Assembly: GCA_902541315.1 (NCBI GenBank) | Contig: CACBQF010000004.1 | Coordinates: 25,223 to 89,222 of the forward strand | Direction: 5' to 3' | From: an uncultured Pelagibacteraceae bacterium | GTDB taxonomy: Bacteria > Pseudomonadota > Alphaproteobacteria > Pelagibacterales > Pelagibacteraceae | DNA length: 64,000 nt | Shown: positions 27,385 through 36,936 of the stretch, piece by piece | How positions within the stretch are numbered: the first letter of the stretch is position 1 | Layout of the letters: each line of letters opens with the position of its first letter | Translations under genes and position numbers: made by a program | Notes under the pieces: model-generated | The model's input: only the letters and a program-made list of their open reading frames with translations | What the model was told of the DNA's origin: nothing | Database searches by the model: none

Positions 27385-28170
27385 ATGACTATGGAAATTA
27401 ATATAAATTGTGATTTAGGAGAAAAATCAAAACACCATTCAAATAAACATGATCCAGAATTATTGGAAATAGTTAATTCTGCAAATGTCGCTTGTGGATA
27501 CCATGCTGGAGATGATGAAACTATGAGCAAAGTCATAGAAATATCAAAAAAAAATGGTGTAAGTATCGGTGCGCATCCATCTTTCAATGATCCAGAAAAT
27601 TTTGGAAGAGAAAGAATGAATTTATCTGACTCAGAAATTCAAAAACTCATAATTGATCAATACGATATTCTTCAAAAGAAAGCATTAGAGCAAGGAGAAA
27701 ACGTTACACATATTAAGCCTCATGGAGCTTTAAATAATATGGCATGTGAAAATATTGATTTAGCAACAATACTTGCAAAAAGTATAAAAGGAATTAGCAA
27801 AGATTTAATTTACTTGGTCCCCACTGGATCTAAAATGGAGGAAGCTGCAAAAAAACTTGATATGAAAATAGCTTGCGAGATATTTGCAGACAGAAATTAT
27901 GAGGATGACGGTAATCTTGTATCCCGAAAAAAACCTCATGCTTTAATTACAGATCCAGAACAGGCAAAAACACACGTTTTAAGTATGGTTAAAAATCAGT
28001 CGCTTAATTGTCACAGTGGAAAGCAAATACCTTGTGAAATCGACTCTGTGTGTATACATGGTGACAATATGAGCTCATTAGCGACTGCTAAGTCTATCAA
28101 AGATAACTTATTAAATAATGGACTCAAACTAAAACCTTTAAATAAAATGAAGAAGTTTAAAAATGATTAA
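27385..28170 (+). CDS. pxpA: 5-oxoprolinase subunit PxpA (LamB/YcsF family)
   Basis: The third oxoprolinase protein. It shows INCDLGE at the N terminus, ANVACGYHAGDDETM, GVSIGAHPSFNDPENFGRE and THIKPHGALNN, all LamB/YcsF family blocks. The ORF track starts at 27367; the ATG at 27385 or 27391 (MEININCDLGE) matches the family better. TATACT at 27371-27376 is a -10-like hexamer only about 8 bases before ATG 27385, which would give a leaderless or nearly leaderless mRNA. It overlaps the following TPR gene by 8 bases. Confidence 0.9.
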   Translation: MTMEININCDLGEKSKHHSNKHDPELLEIVNSANVACGYHAGDDETMSKVIEISKKNGVSIGAHPSFNDPENFGRERMNLSDSEIQKLIIDQYDILQKKALEQGENVTHIKPHGALNNMACENIDLATILAKSIKGISKDLIYLVPTGSKMEEAAKKLDMKIACEIFADRNYEDDGNLVSRKKPHALITDPEQAKTHVLSMVKNQSLNCHSGKQIPCEIDSVCIHGDNMSSLATAKSIKDNLLNNGLKLKPLNKMKKFKND

Positions 28171-28663
28171 AAAAATATTTTTTATAATTATATTGTCTAT
28201 AACTTTAGTATCAAATTCTTATTCTGCAGGATCTAGTAGTGGAGGAGAAGGTGATGGTCCAAAAACCAAAACAAATTATGAAAAAGCAGTTAAATTAATA
28301 AAATCTGCAAATAAATATGAAAAAAAAGGAAAAAAAGATAAAGCACAATCAAGTTATGGAAAAGCTTTAAAACTTTTACTTAAATCAAATAACAAAAAAC
28401 CAAATAAGCCAGATACTTTAAATTATTTAGGTTTTACATCTAGAAAATTAGGTGATTTTGAAAATGGAGAAAAATATTATCTTCAAGGTTTAGCTATCAG
28501 TCCTTACCACATTGGTATTAATGAATATTTAGGTGAACTTTACGTAGCAACAAATAGACACAATCTTGCAGTTGAAAGATTAGAAGTTTTAAAAGGTTGC
28601 GATTGTAAAGAGTATGATGACCTAAAAGCAATTATAGCTGGAGAAAAAATTTCTAAGTATTAA
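28163..28663 (+). CDS. Exported TPR-repeat protein
   Basis: A 166-residue protein with a signal peptide (hydrophobic stretch to SNSYSA, about residue 22), a short Gly/Ser-rich linker, then a Lys-rich helix pair and TPR units (DTLNYLGFTSRKLGDFENGEKYYLQGLAISPY, INEYLGELYVATNRHNLAVERL). It ends with a Cys pair in KGCDCKEYDD. Likely periplasmic protein-protein interaction module. It overlaps the pxpA 3' end by 8 bases but has no obvious functional link to it, and is convergent with dctM. Confidence 0.78.
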   Translation: MIKKIFFIIILSITLVSNSYSAGSSSGGEGDGPKTKTNYEKAVKLIKSANKYEKKGKKDKAQSSYGKALKLLLKSNNKKPNKPDTLNYLGFTSRKLGDFENGEKYYLQGLAISPYHIGINEYLGELYVATNRHNLAVERLEVLKGCDCKEYDDLKAIIAGEKISKY

Positions 28664-29970
28664 TTAATATTTTTAATCATTTGCTCTGGTAGCCACAAAG
28701 CAATCTCTGGGAAAATCACAACTAAGATAACTGCTAGAACCATTAACAAAAACAATGGAAACGCACTTCGAGCAATATAACCCATGTCTTTGTTGGCCAT
28801 ACCTTGCAAAACAAATAAATTAAAACCCACGGGTGGTGTTATCTGAGCCATCTCTACAACAATAACTAAAAATATACCAAACCAAATCATGTCAAAACCT
28901 GCTTGTCTAATCATTGGTTCTATAATGGCCATAGTCAATACCACAGCTGAGATACCATCAAGAAACATTCCTAAAATTATATAAAAAATCATTAAAACAA
29001 AAATTAATACATATGGAGATAAATCCATATTCTGAATCCACATTGCTAAGTTTCTTGGTAAACCTGTAAAACCCATTGCCAAAGATAAAAATGTTGAACC
29101 TGCTAAGATAAATGCAATCATACAAGAAGTTTTTGTTGCACCTAATAAGGATGTTTTAAAAGTTTCCAAAGTTAAACTTTTTTGAAAATATGATAAAATT
29201 AAAGCTCCAACAACTCCTAGAGATGCTGCCTCAGTAGCTGTAGCTATACCAGTATATATTGAACCTATAACAGCTGAAATTAAAATTATAACAGGTAAAA
29301 GTTGTTTAGATCTTTTTATCTTTTCAAAAATTGAATATTCTTCCACAATTTTGGGCATTTGTTTTTTGTTAATCAAAGACCAAAAAATAACATATGACAT
29401 AAAAATTAATGCAATCATTATTCCAGGTAAAATTCCAGCAATAAATAATTTTGCAATAGACTCTTGAACTGCTACTCCATAAATAATCAAAATTATTGAT
29501 GGAGGTATCAATAAGCCTAGTGTTCCAGAACCAGCAAGACTACCAAGTAAAATTTTCTCAGGATAATTTCTTTTTCTTAACTCGGGTATAGACATCTTTC
29601 CTACAGTTGCAACTGTGGCTGCAGAGGAACCTGAAATAGCAGCAAATAAAGCACAACCGACTACATTTACATGTATTAAACCTCCTGGTAATTTTTGCAT
29701 CCACGGAGATAAACCTTTAAACAAATTTTCAGATAGTCTTGTTCTAAATAGAATTTCTCCCATCCAGACGAATAAAGGTAATGCTGTAAGTGTCCAAGAT
29801 GATGAAGTACCCCATATTGTTGTTGCCATTGCATCTCCAACTGGTCTTGATGTAAATAGCATCATACCTATTGCGGATACCCCAATCATGCTTAAGGCTA
29901 CCCAAATACCAGAACCAAGAAAAAATAATAAAACACTTATGAAAAATATTGTTAATAAAATTTCAGCCAT
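28660..29970 (-). CDS. dctM: TRAP transporter large permease, DctM-type
   Basis: A 436-residue membrane protein of about 12 segments, the transport channel of a TRAP system driven by an ion gradient. Diagnostic parts are ALPLFVWMGEILFRTRLSENLF, AISGSSAATVATVGKMSIPELRKRNYP and LIPPSIILIIYGV, then ITPPVGFNLFVLQGMA near the C terminus. It follows dctQ by 0 bases on the same strand. Substrate unknown; it works with the DctP and DctQ proteins encoded upstream. Confidence 0.94.
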   Translation of the reverse strand: MAEILLTIFFISVLLFFLGSGIWVALSMIGVSAIGMMLFTSRPVGDAMATTIWGTSSSWTLTALPLFVWMGEILFRTRLSENLFKGLSPWMQKLPGGLIHVNVVGCALFAAISGSSAATVATVGKMSIPELRKRNYPEKILLGSLAGSGTLGLLIPPSIILIIYGVAVQESIAKLFIAGILPGIMIALIFMSYVIFWSLINKKQMPKIVEEYSIFEKIKRSKQLLPVIILISAVIGSIYTGIATATEAASLGVVGALILSYFQKSLTLETFKTSLLGATKTSCMIAFILAGSTFLSLAMGFTGLPRNLAMWIQNMDLSPYVLIFVLMIFYIILGMFLDGISAVVLTMAIIEPMIRQAGFDMIWFGIFLVIVVEMAQITPPVGFNLFVLQGMANKDMGYIARSAFPLFLLMVLAVILVVIFPEIALWLPEQMIKNIN

Positions 29971-30453
29971 TTAATTTTTTTTAAATATCAAAATAAGTTG
30001 ATGGAAAACACATATAAAAAAAATAGAAGAACCAAGGGCTACACTTGATTGAGGTATCCAAATTAAAATCTCATCTGCTCCCTCACTTCTTTCCTGAAAT
30101 TTATACGAAATAAGTAACATTTTAATAAAATAAAATGCTAAGTAACCTGAAAAAAAAGTTGCTACACTTAGACACCAGATTTCAATAAACTTTCTATTTA
30201 ACCCTGATAATTTTTCTAGAAAAAGAGTAATTCTTATGTGACCGTTTTCAACAAATGTGTAAGCTAATGCAAAAAAAGATGCTGCAGCCATACAATAACC
30301 AGAGTATTCTGCAAGGCCTCTAATATAAAAACCAAATATTCTTGATGAAATACCTGTTAAAATAAATACTGCTACTAAAACTAAAAATATTGCAGCGATA
30401 TAACCTGAAAATTTATAAAGTTTGTTAAGATTCTTATTTAAAGATTCTAGCAT
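29971..30453 (-). CDS. dctQ: TRAP transporter small permease, DctQ-type
   Basis: A four-helix membrane protein (about 160 residues) that joins DctM in the TRAP permease. The pattern FVENGHIRITLFLEKLSG after helix 2 is typical. The ORF track uses a GTG at 30468 inside a hairpin arm; the ATG at 30453 (MLESLNKNL) is more likely. No Shine-Dalgarno lies between the hairpin (30461-30488) and this ATG, which may limit its translation relative to dctP. Confidence 0.88.
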   Translation of the reverse strand: MLESLNKNLNKLYKFSGYIAAIFLVLVAVFILTGISSRIFGFYIRGLAEYSGYCMAAASFFALAYTFVENGHIRITLFLEKLSGLNRKFIEIWCLSVATFFSGYLAFYFIKMLLISYKFQERSEGADEILIWIPQSSVALGSSIFFICVFHQLILIFKKN

Positions 30454-30460
30454 AAAATTT

Positions 30461-30488
30461 AAGGCCACTTATTATTATAAGTGGCCTT
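30461..30488 (-). terminator. Perfect hairpin between dctP and dctQ
   Basis: aaggccactta-ttatta-taagtggcctt is a perfect 11-bp inverted repeat with a 6-base loop, 14 bases after the dctP stop and 7 bases before the likely dctQ ATG. There is no strong U-tract, so it could be a partial terminator or, more likely, a stem that stabilises the dctP mRNA and lowers dctQM expression, a common arrangement for solute-binding-protein operons. Confidence 0.7.
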
Positions 30489-30502
30489 AATTTAATATAC
30501 AA

Positions 30503-31474
30503 TTATTTATAACTAGATAAGACAGCTGCTCCTCTTGAACCAGCTTTTTGAGACCATTCCTTTGCCATCGTCTCACCTACTTTTTCAAAATGAGCCTGTA
30601 AAGATGCGTTTACGGTACCTACTACCATACCAGCATTAGCTAAGGCTTTTTTATCACTAACATTTCCTTGTTTAGATAATTGCCAGCCTTTTCTTTCCGC
30701 TAAAGCTGCTTGTTTCATCACTATATCTTTTGTAGATTGATCAAGTTTATTCCAAGCATCTTTATTTACAATCACCATATTTTTTGGGAACCAAGCTGCT
30801 ATATCATAAAAATATTTCACACCATTTTCCCATATTTTAGAATTTTTTCCTGTAGTAGGGGAAGTGATCATACTTTCTACAGCACCTGTAGAAAATGCTT
30901 GGCTAATTTCAGCAGCTTCAATTTTTGTTGGCGCCATACCTGTTAGCTCAGCGATTCTAATTGTTGCAGAATTGTATGCTCTGAACTTTAAACCTTTAAG
31001 GTCATTAACAGAGTTGATTTCCTTTTTGCTATATAAACCTTGTGCTGGCCATGGCACAGCGTAAAGAAATACCAAACCTTTTTCATCTAAGCCTTTAATG
31101 ATCTCAGCTTTTGATGCTTTGTATAATTTCATAGCATCAGAATAAGATGTTGCCAAGAATGGCTGTGAGTCTACTTCTAATAAAGGATCCTCTTTACCTA
31201 AAGCTGACATAAATCTTTCTCCAATTTGAGCTTGACCAGTTCTCACAGCTCTAAAGATTTCTCCACCTTTAAATAATGAGCCACCGGGATGAGTAACTAT
31301 TGTAAGTTTTCCACCACTTTTTTCAGTTACATTTTTTGCAAATTCAGTTGCGTTTGCAGAATGAAAATTTCCAGCACCATAAGCTAATGCCATATCCCAT
31401 TTTTCTGCAAAAGAAGAATTAATTGACAAAATTGATGAAACTAAAATAATTGATAAGTATTTTATGAATTTCAT
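30503..31474 (-). CDS. dctP: TRAP transporter substrate-binding protein, DctP-type
   Basis: A 323-residue periplasmic binding protein with a signal peptide ending near INSSFAE. The ligand-clamping Arg lies in the conserved segment LKGLKFRAYNSATIRIAELTG, followed by the usual AEISQAFSTGAVESMITSP. The preserved family fold binds carboxylate substrates, but this one's ligand cannot be assigned. It is first in the operon and is separated from dctQM by the hairpin, fitting its need for excess over the permease. Confidence 0.93.
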   Translation of the reverse strand: MKFIKYLSIILVSSILSINSSFAEKWDMALAYGAGNFHSANATEFAKNVTEKSGGKLTIVTHPGGSLFKGGEIFRAVRTGQAQIGERFMSALGKEDPLLEVDSQPFLATSYSDAMKLYKASKAEIIKGLDEKGLVFLYAVPWPAQGLYSKKEINSVNDLKGLKFRAYNSATIRIAELTGMAPTKIEAAEISQAFSTGAVESMITSPTTGKNSKIWENGVKYFYDIAAWFPKNMVIVNKDAWNKLDQSTKDIVMKQAALAERKGWQLSKQGNVSDKKALANAGMVVGTVNASLQAHFEKVGETMAKEWSQKAGSRGAAVLSSYK

Positions 31475-31587
31475 TTATCCTCCATTTTTTTTAAAACCAT
31501 TTCATTATGTATTAAAATAATTATCAATAAAAAAATTATACTACTTTTGATTGAATAATTTAAAATATCTAATACTATAGTCTTACT
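31475..31587. promoter_or_regulatory. Divergent promoter region dctP / TerC-like gene
   Basis: 113 AT-rich bases. On the minus strand tggaggataaatg gives a clear Shine-Dalgarno (GGAGG) for dctP. On the plus strand TATAGT at 31576-31581 lies only 6 bases before the TTG start of the TerC-like gene, so that mRNA may be leaderless. No operator or riboswitch is recognisable. Confidence 0.45.
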
Positions 31588-32199
31588 TTGTTAGAAGAAG
31601 CACTCATATTAGTTCAGATTATTTTCATTGATATAATCTTGGCAGCAGATAATGCAATCATTATTGGATTAATTGCAGCTAATTTTGCGCCAAAAAATAG
31701 AAGACAAATTATTTTATGGGGTGTAGCTGGAGCATTAATATTCAAAGTTGTTTTTGCACTATTTGCTACGTATTTATTTGAATTTTATTTTATAAAAATC
31801 TTAGGAGGTTTGCTATTAATTTGGATCGTTAATGATTTAAGAAAAGATCTTTTTGAAATAAAAAAAGTTAAATCTCCAACTAAAAAATCAAAAGAACCTT
31901 CATACATTCAAAGTGTGTATAAAGTTTTATTTGCTGATATTACGATAAGTTTTGATAACGTAATTGGTGTAGTCGGAGCTGCAAAGGGTAATTTTGGTTT
32001 TATGATTTTTGGTCTTGTATTATCAGTTATTCTTACAGGTGCTATGGCAACCTATCTTGCAAACTATATTCAAAAACATCTATGGATTGCTTATGTGGGT
32101 TTAGGGTTTATCTTACTTGTTGCTCTTCAACTGGTAATTGGCGGTTTGGTTGATCTAGATATATTGTCTATAAATGAAGAATTTAAAAAATATTTCTAA
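31588..32199 (+). CDS. TerC-family membrane protein (YjbE-like)
   Basis: A 203-residue protein with seven hydrophobic segments. Two acidic membrane motifs mark the family: FIDIILAADNAIIIG in helix 1 and FADITISFDNVIGVVG after the charged loop. TerC/YjbE proteins are linked to metal (manganese) export or to insertion of membrane proteins. It starts with TTG; LEEALILVQ is the expected N terminus. It overlaps the convergent panB by 4 bases. Confidence 0.85.
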   Translation: MLEEALILVQIIFIDIILAADNAIIIGLIAANFAPKNRRQIILWGVAGALIFKVVFALFATYLFEFYFIKILGGLLLIWIVNDLRKDLFEIKKVKSPTKKSKEPSYIQSVYKVLFADITISFDNVIGVVGAAKGNFGFMIFGLVLSVILTGAMATYLANYIQKHLWIAYVGLGFILLVALQLVIGGLVDLDILSINEEFKKYF

Positions 32200-32966
32200 T
32201 AAGAATGTTTTTTTGTAGGGTATTTTTTTTTTCTTACATCTAAGGCATACTTTCTAATACCAACATTGATATACTTTTTAACATTAGAAAACCTTTTAAC
32301 AAATTTAATCTTGGTATGATTTAATCCAATTAAATCATCAGTCACTAAAACTTGACCATCACAATAAACAGATGAACCAATTCCAATTGTTGGAATATTC
32401 AATTTTTGAGTAATAAGTTTTGCAATTTCAGTTTTTACACACTCTAAAACAATTGCAAATACTCCACTTTCTTGAAGCAACTTTGCGTCACTTATCAAGT
32501 TCTTTATTTCACTATTGGTTTTTCCCTTGGATTTAAATTTTTTTGTTGATTGAGGAAGTAAACCAATATGACCCATAACTGGGATTTTATTCTTAATTAA
32601 AAACTTTATTTGCTCGATAACCCTTTTGCCACCCTCTAATTTTACTGCATCACATTTAGTCTCTTTTAGAATTTTCTCAGCATTCTTTAATGCTAGAGAC
32701 TTTGAGCTGTAAGTTTTGAAAGGCATATCAACAACCATTAAACTTTTTTTGATACCCAATCTAACACTTTTGGAGTGATTTATCATTTCTGTTAAAGTGA
32801 CTTTTTTTGTTGAGGAATAATTGTATAAAACTGAACCCAGAGAATCACCAACCAAAGTAATATCAACATATTTATCAACTTCTTCTGCAATATTTTTTGA
32901 ATAAGCTGTAAGACAAACTATTTTAGACTTTTTTTTTTTATTAATTATTTTTTTAATTTTATTCAT
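32196..32966 (-). CDS. panB: 3-methyl-2-oxobutanoate hydroxymethyltransferase
   Basis: Adds a hydroxymethyl group from 5,10-methylene-THF to ketoisovalerate, giving ketopantoate for pantothenate and CoA. The 256-residue protein has LTAYSKNIAEEVDKYVDITLVGDSLGSV, VKLEGGKRV, PVMGHIGLLPQ and IPTIGIGSSVYCDGQVLVTDDLIGL, all PanB blocks. It overlaps the FkbM gene upstream by 8 bases. Its one-carbon donor is the product of the glycine cleavage system encoded in this window. Confidence 0.94.
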   Translation of the reverse strand: MNKIKKIINKKKKSKIVCLTAYSKNIAEEVDKYVDITLVGDSLGSVLYNYSSTKKVTLTEMINHSKSVRLGIKKSLMVVDMPFKTYSSKSLALKNAEKILKETKCDAVKLEGGKRVIEQIKFLIKNKIPVMGHIGLLPQSTKKFKSKGKTNSEIKNLISDAKLLQESGVFAIVLECVKTEIAKLITQKLNIPTIGIGSSVYCDGQVLVTDDLIGLNHTKIKFVKRFSNVKKYINVGIRKYALDVRKKKYPTKKHSY

Positions 32967-33822
32967 TTAAATTACTCATCCAATCTTTAGCTAAAGTAGA
33001 TGAATTTCTTTTATCGTAAAGAAATAAATAAAAGCAAGTTAAATCAAGACTATTATAAATAGCTCCTAAAACACTAAGCTTTAATAATTTTTCATTATTT
33101 AGATTTTTTATTTTATTAATATGTTGAATAAAAACAGCATCAGTCCACATATGTTGAGATGCGAAATTTTTATCTTTATTCGCTACCAATGGCTTAAGGG
33201 TTCTACCAGATAATCCTAAAAATTTATTAAACATAAAGTTATACTGACCTAAGAACTGAGTTATATCACCAAAAAGAGGCTGGTCATGATAAAGGGGTAA
33301 AAATTCAACTTCACAAACTATTTTAAGCACATTATTTAGCAATTTTGTACTTCCTTTAAAAATATCTAACTCAGCACCTTGAACATCTATCTTTATAAAA
33401 TCTATTGTATCAATAGAATATTCGTCTACAAAAGAGTTTAGAGTTATTGTTTCAATTTCAGTCTCTTTTTTTAAATTCATATATTGTAATTCGTGATATA
33501 AATTTAACAATTTTTCGTCTGGTTTATAAAGACTAGTACACAGTGGGCTCTCTGTAATATATAGTTTTCTTTTTTCGTTTTTTTTTCCAAGTGCAAATGG
33601 AAAATATTTAATACCTTTGATAGCTTTAGAATTCATCTGATCACATACCTCCTTTTCAATTTCAAATCCTAAAATCTCACTAGATGGAAAGTGTTCAATT
33701 ATTTTATGAAATCTTGGCTGAGAATTTCTTTCCGGGCGTGCACCAATATCTACAAGAGTAAATTTACAATCAATTTTAGTTTTTTTAATAACTTCTACTA
33801 GTTTTACAAAAGGATCTTTCAT
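32959..33822 (-). CDS. FkbM-family SAM-dependent methyltransferase
   Basis: A 287-residue protein with the FkbM pattern: FTLVDIGARPERNS as SAM motif I, and TIDFIKIDVQGAELDIFKGS as the motif before the C-terminal part. FkbM proteins O-methylate sugars or secondary metabolites; the substrate here is unknown. It lies between guaA and panB in a minus-strand run and shares 8 bases with panB, but no metabolic link to them is evident. Confidence 0.82.
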   Translation of the reverse strand: MKDPFVKLVEVIKKTKIDCKFTLVDIGARPERNSQPRFHKIIEHFPSSEILGFEIEKEVCDQMNSKAIKGIKYFPFALGKKNEKRKLYITESPLCTSLYKPDEKLLNLYHELQYMNLKKETEIETITLNSFVDEYSIDTIDFIKIDVQGAELDIFKGSTKLLNNVLKIVCEVEFLPLYHDQPLFGDITQFLGQYNFMFNKFLGLSGRTLKPLVANKDKNFASQHMWTDAVFIQHINKIKNLNNEKLLKLSVLGAIYNSLDLTCFYLFLYDKRNSSTLAKDWMSNLNE

Positions 33823-33833
33823 AAAAAAAATTA

Positions 33834-35396
33834 TTATTCTAATTCAATTGTACTCGGTGGCTTAGATGTAACGTCATAAACTACCCTATTTATTCCTCTA
33901 ATACTATTTACAATTTTATTTGAAATCATTTGAATAAAAGGCTTTTTAAATTCATAAAAGTCTGCTGTCATACCATCCTCAGAGGTAATAGCTCTCAATA
34001 GACACAGATATTCATAAGTTCTATTATCACCCATTACACCTACAGTCTTAACAGGAAGTAAGGCAGCATAAGCTTGCCAAATTTTATTATAAAAACCATG
34101 TTCTTTTAAAGCAGTTATAAAATAATGATCAGCTTCTTTTAAAATTTTAATTTTTTCTTTTGTTATTTTTCCTGGCATTCTTATTGCTAGACCTGGTCCA
34201 GGAAAAGGATGTCTAGAGATAATTTCTTTATTTAAATTTAGATCTAAACCTAATTTTCTCACTTCATCTTTAAATAAAAATCTTAAAGGCTCTACTAGTT
34301 TAAGTTTCATTTTTTTTGGAAGGCCACCTACATTATGATGTGATTTAATTTTAGAGGTTTGACTACCTGTAACAGATTTACTCTCAATTAAGTCCGGATA
34401 AAGAGTTCCTTGAGCTAAAAATCTTACATTTTTAATTTTCTTGGCATATCTTTCAAAAATTTTTATAAAAAGATTTCCTATTATTTTTCTCTTTTTTTCT
34501 GGATCTGAAATATTTTTAAGTTTTCTTAAAAACTCTTTTTCAGCGTTCACATAAATTAGATTAATTTTTAATCTCTTTTTGAACGTATTAACTACTTGTT
34601 TTTCCTCATTTTTTCTTAAAAGACCTGTATTTACAAAAATACAGTATAGTTTTTTTCCTATTGCTTTGTTTATTAATTGTGCGACTACGCTGCTATCCAC
34701 CCCTCCAGACAAAGCACATATTACTTTATTTTTGCCAACTTTATTTCTTATCTCTTTTATTAATTTATTTTTTTGATTTTTTACTGACCAATTTTTTTTA
34801 ATCTTACAAATTGAAAAAATGAAGTTTTTAATTATTATTTTACCATTCTCTGTGTGAGTTACCTCAGGATGAAATTGTACTCCATAAATTCTTTGCAGGC
34901 TGTTTTCCACAATTGCAAATTTTGAATTTTGACTAGATGCAACAACTCTGAAATTTTTTGGTAATCTGGAGACTTGATCAGCATGACTCATCCAAACTTT
35001 CACATATTTTCTATTTTTAAAATAATCTTTTATTAACGGACTATTATTTTTTTTGATGATATTAGCTAAACCGAATTCTCTATGTTTTGATTGTTTTACT
35101 TTTCCACCCTTTATTTTAGACAAAATTTGATGACCAAAACAAATACCAAGTACTGGTATTTCATTTTCAATAATATTTTTATCAAATGAGTATTTCTTAA
35201 TATCGTAAACGTTTAAAGGTCCACCTGATAAAATTATTCCTTTAATTTTTTCATTTATGTCTTTATTTTTAATTTTTTTATGACTAATGATTTCTGAAAA
35301 TACACCAAACTCTCTTATTCTTCTTGCAATCAATTGAGTAAACTGTGAGCCAAAATCAATAATTAAGATTTTATCAAGACCTTTATCAAGAGTCAT
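33834..35396 (-). CDS. guaA: GMP synthase (glutamine-hydrolysing)
   Basis: Converts XMP to GMP using glutamine and ATP. The N-terminal glutamine amidotransferase has the Cys nucleophile in VLGICFGHQ and the His in [11 protein letters not shown]; the ATP-pyrophosphatase domain starts with [12 protein letters not shown], and [12 protein letters not shown] lies in the dimerisation part. At 520 residues it is full-length. It overlaps the TPR gene by 11 bases, with guaB one gene further upstream, so guaB-TPR-guaA is probably one operon. Confidence 0.96.
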   Translation of the reverse strand: MTLDKGLDKILIIDFGSQFTQLIARRIREFGVFSEIISHKKIKNKDINEKIKGIILSGGPLNVYDIKKYSFDKNIIENEIPVLGICFGHQILSKIKGGKVKQSKHREFGLANIIKKNNSPLIKDYFKNRKYVKVWMSHADQVSRLPKNFRVVASSQNSKFAIVENSLQRIYGVQFHPEVTHTENGKIIIKNFIFSICKIKKNWSVKNQKNKLIKEIRNKVGKNKVICALSGGVDSSVVAQLINKAIGKKLYCIFVNTGLLRKNEEKQVVNTFKKRLKINLIYVNAEKEFLRKLKNISDPEKKRKIIGNLFIKIFERYAKKIKNVRFLAQGTLYPDLIESKSVTGSQTSKIKSHHNVGGLPKKMKLKLVEPLRFLFKDEVRKLGLDLNLNKEIISRHPFPGPGLAIRMPGKITKEKIKILKEADHYFITALKEHGFYNKIWQAYAALLPVKTVGVMGDNRTYEYLCLLRAITSEDGMTADFYEFKKPFIQMISNKIVNSIRGINRVVYDVTSKPPSTIELE

Positions 35397-35823
35397 TTTT
35401 TGGCTCTAGATTAGCAAGTGTCTCTAAAATTTTTTTATTCTCACCGCATAAACTTTTACAAACCTCAGAAAATGTTTTTGATAAATCTTTGACTTGGGAA
35501 TAATTTGATTTTTCCAATCCTATTTTCATTAGCATTAAAATAGCTTCTTCATTATTTGGATCTATTAATAAAGTAGCATCTAAATTTTTCTCTTCTTTAC
35601 CTTGATCTTCTTTAGCGTTGTAAATTTTGGCTAAATATAAATATGAATTTGAGTCTTTCGGATTAAAAACAATACTTCTTTCAAACATAAATTTCGCATC
35701 ATCGAATTTTTTATTTTCATAAAGAGTTAAACCTTTTTCAAAAAAGTTCTCACTTGCAAATGAATTAACAAATATGTTTGTAAGAAAATATATAAATATA
35801 ATTTTTTTAAAAATATTTTTCAT
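35386..35823 (-). CDS. Small exported TPR protein between guaB and guaA
   Basis: A 145-residue protein with a likely signal peptide ([15 protein letters not shown] region) and about three TPR units ([57 protein letters not shown]). It overlaps guaB by 1 base and guaA by 11, so its expression is tied to GMP synthesis although its periplasmic localisation suggests a separate task. Function unknown. Confidence 0.75.
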   Translation of the reverse strand: MKNIFKKIIFIYFLTNIFVNSFASENFFEKGLTLYENKKFDDAKFMFERSIVFNPKDSNSYLYLAKIYNAKEDQGKEEKNLDATLLIDPNNEEAILMLMKIGLEKSNYSQVKDLSKTFSEVCKSLCGENKKILETLANLEPKNDS

Positions 35824-36905
35824 TAGTATTTGTTATCATCTTTAACTATATCGACATTATGTACCATACTTTCATAAAATCCAGCTTTTGTAATTTTTAT
35901 AAAGTGAGGTTTTTTCCTTAAATATTTAATTTGTTTAGATCCAAGATACCCCATAGATGATCTTAAGCCACCTATCAATTTAAAGATAACTTTACTTACT
36001 TTGCCTTTGTATTTAGCGAGACCTTCAACTCCCTCAGGAACATATTTAGAATTGTCTTTTTGTTTAGATTGAAAGTATCTATCTGCGGACCCTTTATTCA
36101 TCGCTCCAACAGATCCCATGCCTCTAAAGCTTTTAAATAACTTTCCATTTTTTTTTATAAGTTTACCTGGTGTTTCATCAGTGCCAGCAAACAAAGATCC
36201 AATCATGATTGCGTCAGCACCAGCGGCAAATGCTTTCGCCAAATCTCCAGAGTACTTAATACCCCCGTCAGATATTATTTTAACTTTGCTTTTTTTTATA
36301 GCATTTCTAACATTTAAAATTGCAGTTAACTGAGGAACTCCAATACCTGCAACCAATCTAGTAGTACAAATAGAGCCAGGTCCGATTCCAACTTTAATTA
36401 TATCAACCCCTAATTTATACAAGTATTTTGCTGCTTCTGCTGTTGCAATGTTTCCTGCACAAAGCGCAGTTTTTGAATTTTTTTCTTTTTTAATAAACTT
36501 AATCATTTCCGAAACTTTTTTTGTATGTCCATGTGCAGTATCCACCACTATCATGTTTATACCCTCTTTTAAAATTGCCTTTGCTCTAGCAAGCTCATTC
36601 GAACCAGCACCTACTGCAGCTCCAACTAATAAATTTTGTTTTTTAACTTTTTTTATCTCCTGAACTTGTTTTTTTATATTTAAATTACGATGGATAATGC
36701 CAATCCCTCCAGCTTTAGCTATAGCAATAGCCATTTTGCTTTCGGTTATTGTATCCATAGCTGAGGTTAATAACGGAATTCTTAGTTTAAGAAATTTAGA
36801 TAATATAATACTGGTATCAACTTCCGACGGAAGTATATCTGAATATTTTGGAGCTAATGTAACATCATCAAAGGTTAGAGCTTCTTTTATAGGATCCATA
36901 TTCAT
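35823..36905 (-). CDS. guaB: IMP dehydrogenase lacking the CBS domain
   Basis: Oxidises IMP to XMP with NAD+. The catalytic loop [11 protein letters not shown] with Cys180 and the flap ADRYFQ, with VPEGVEG after it, identify IMPDH rather than GMP reductase, as does linkage to guaA. At 360 residues it is about 130 shorter than usual: the sequence goes from [19 protein letters not shown] directly to [11 protein letters not shown], exactly where the paired CBS subdomain is normally inserted. CBS-free IMPDHs are known in a few organisms and remain active, but regulation by nucleotide binding to the CBS module is lost. Confidence 0.93.
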   Translation of the reverse strand: MNMDPIKEALTFDDVTLAPKYSDILPSEVDTSIILSKFLKLRIPLLTSAMDTITESKMAIAIAKAGGIGIIHRNLNIKKQVQEIKKVKKQNLLVGAAVGAGSNELARAKAILKEGINMIVVDTAHGHTKKVSEMIKFIKKEKNSKTALCAGNIATAEAAKYLYKLGVDIIKVGIGPGSICTTRLVAGIGVPQLTAILNVRNAIKKSKVKIISDGGIKYSGDLAKAFAAGADAIMIGSLFAGTDETPGKLIKKNGKLFKSFRGMGSVGAMNKGSADRYFQSKQKDNSKYVPEGVEGLAKYKGKVSKVIFKLIGGLRSSMGYLGSKQIKYLRKKPHFIKITKAGFYESMVHNVDIVKDDNKY

Positions 36906-36936
36906 TTATATATGATTCCTTAAAATATTAAAGTAG

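Noticed and set aside
35823-36905. GMP reductase as an alternative identity for the short guaB
   Set aside because: Length alone would fit, but the RYF flap with VPEGVEG and the link to guaA favour IMP dehydrogenase.
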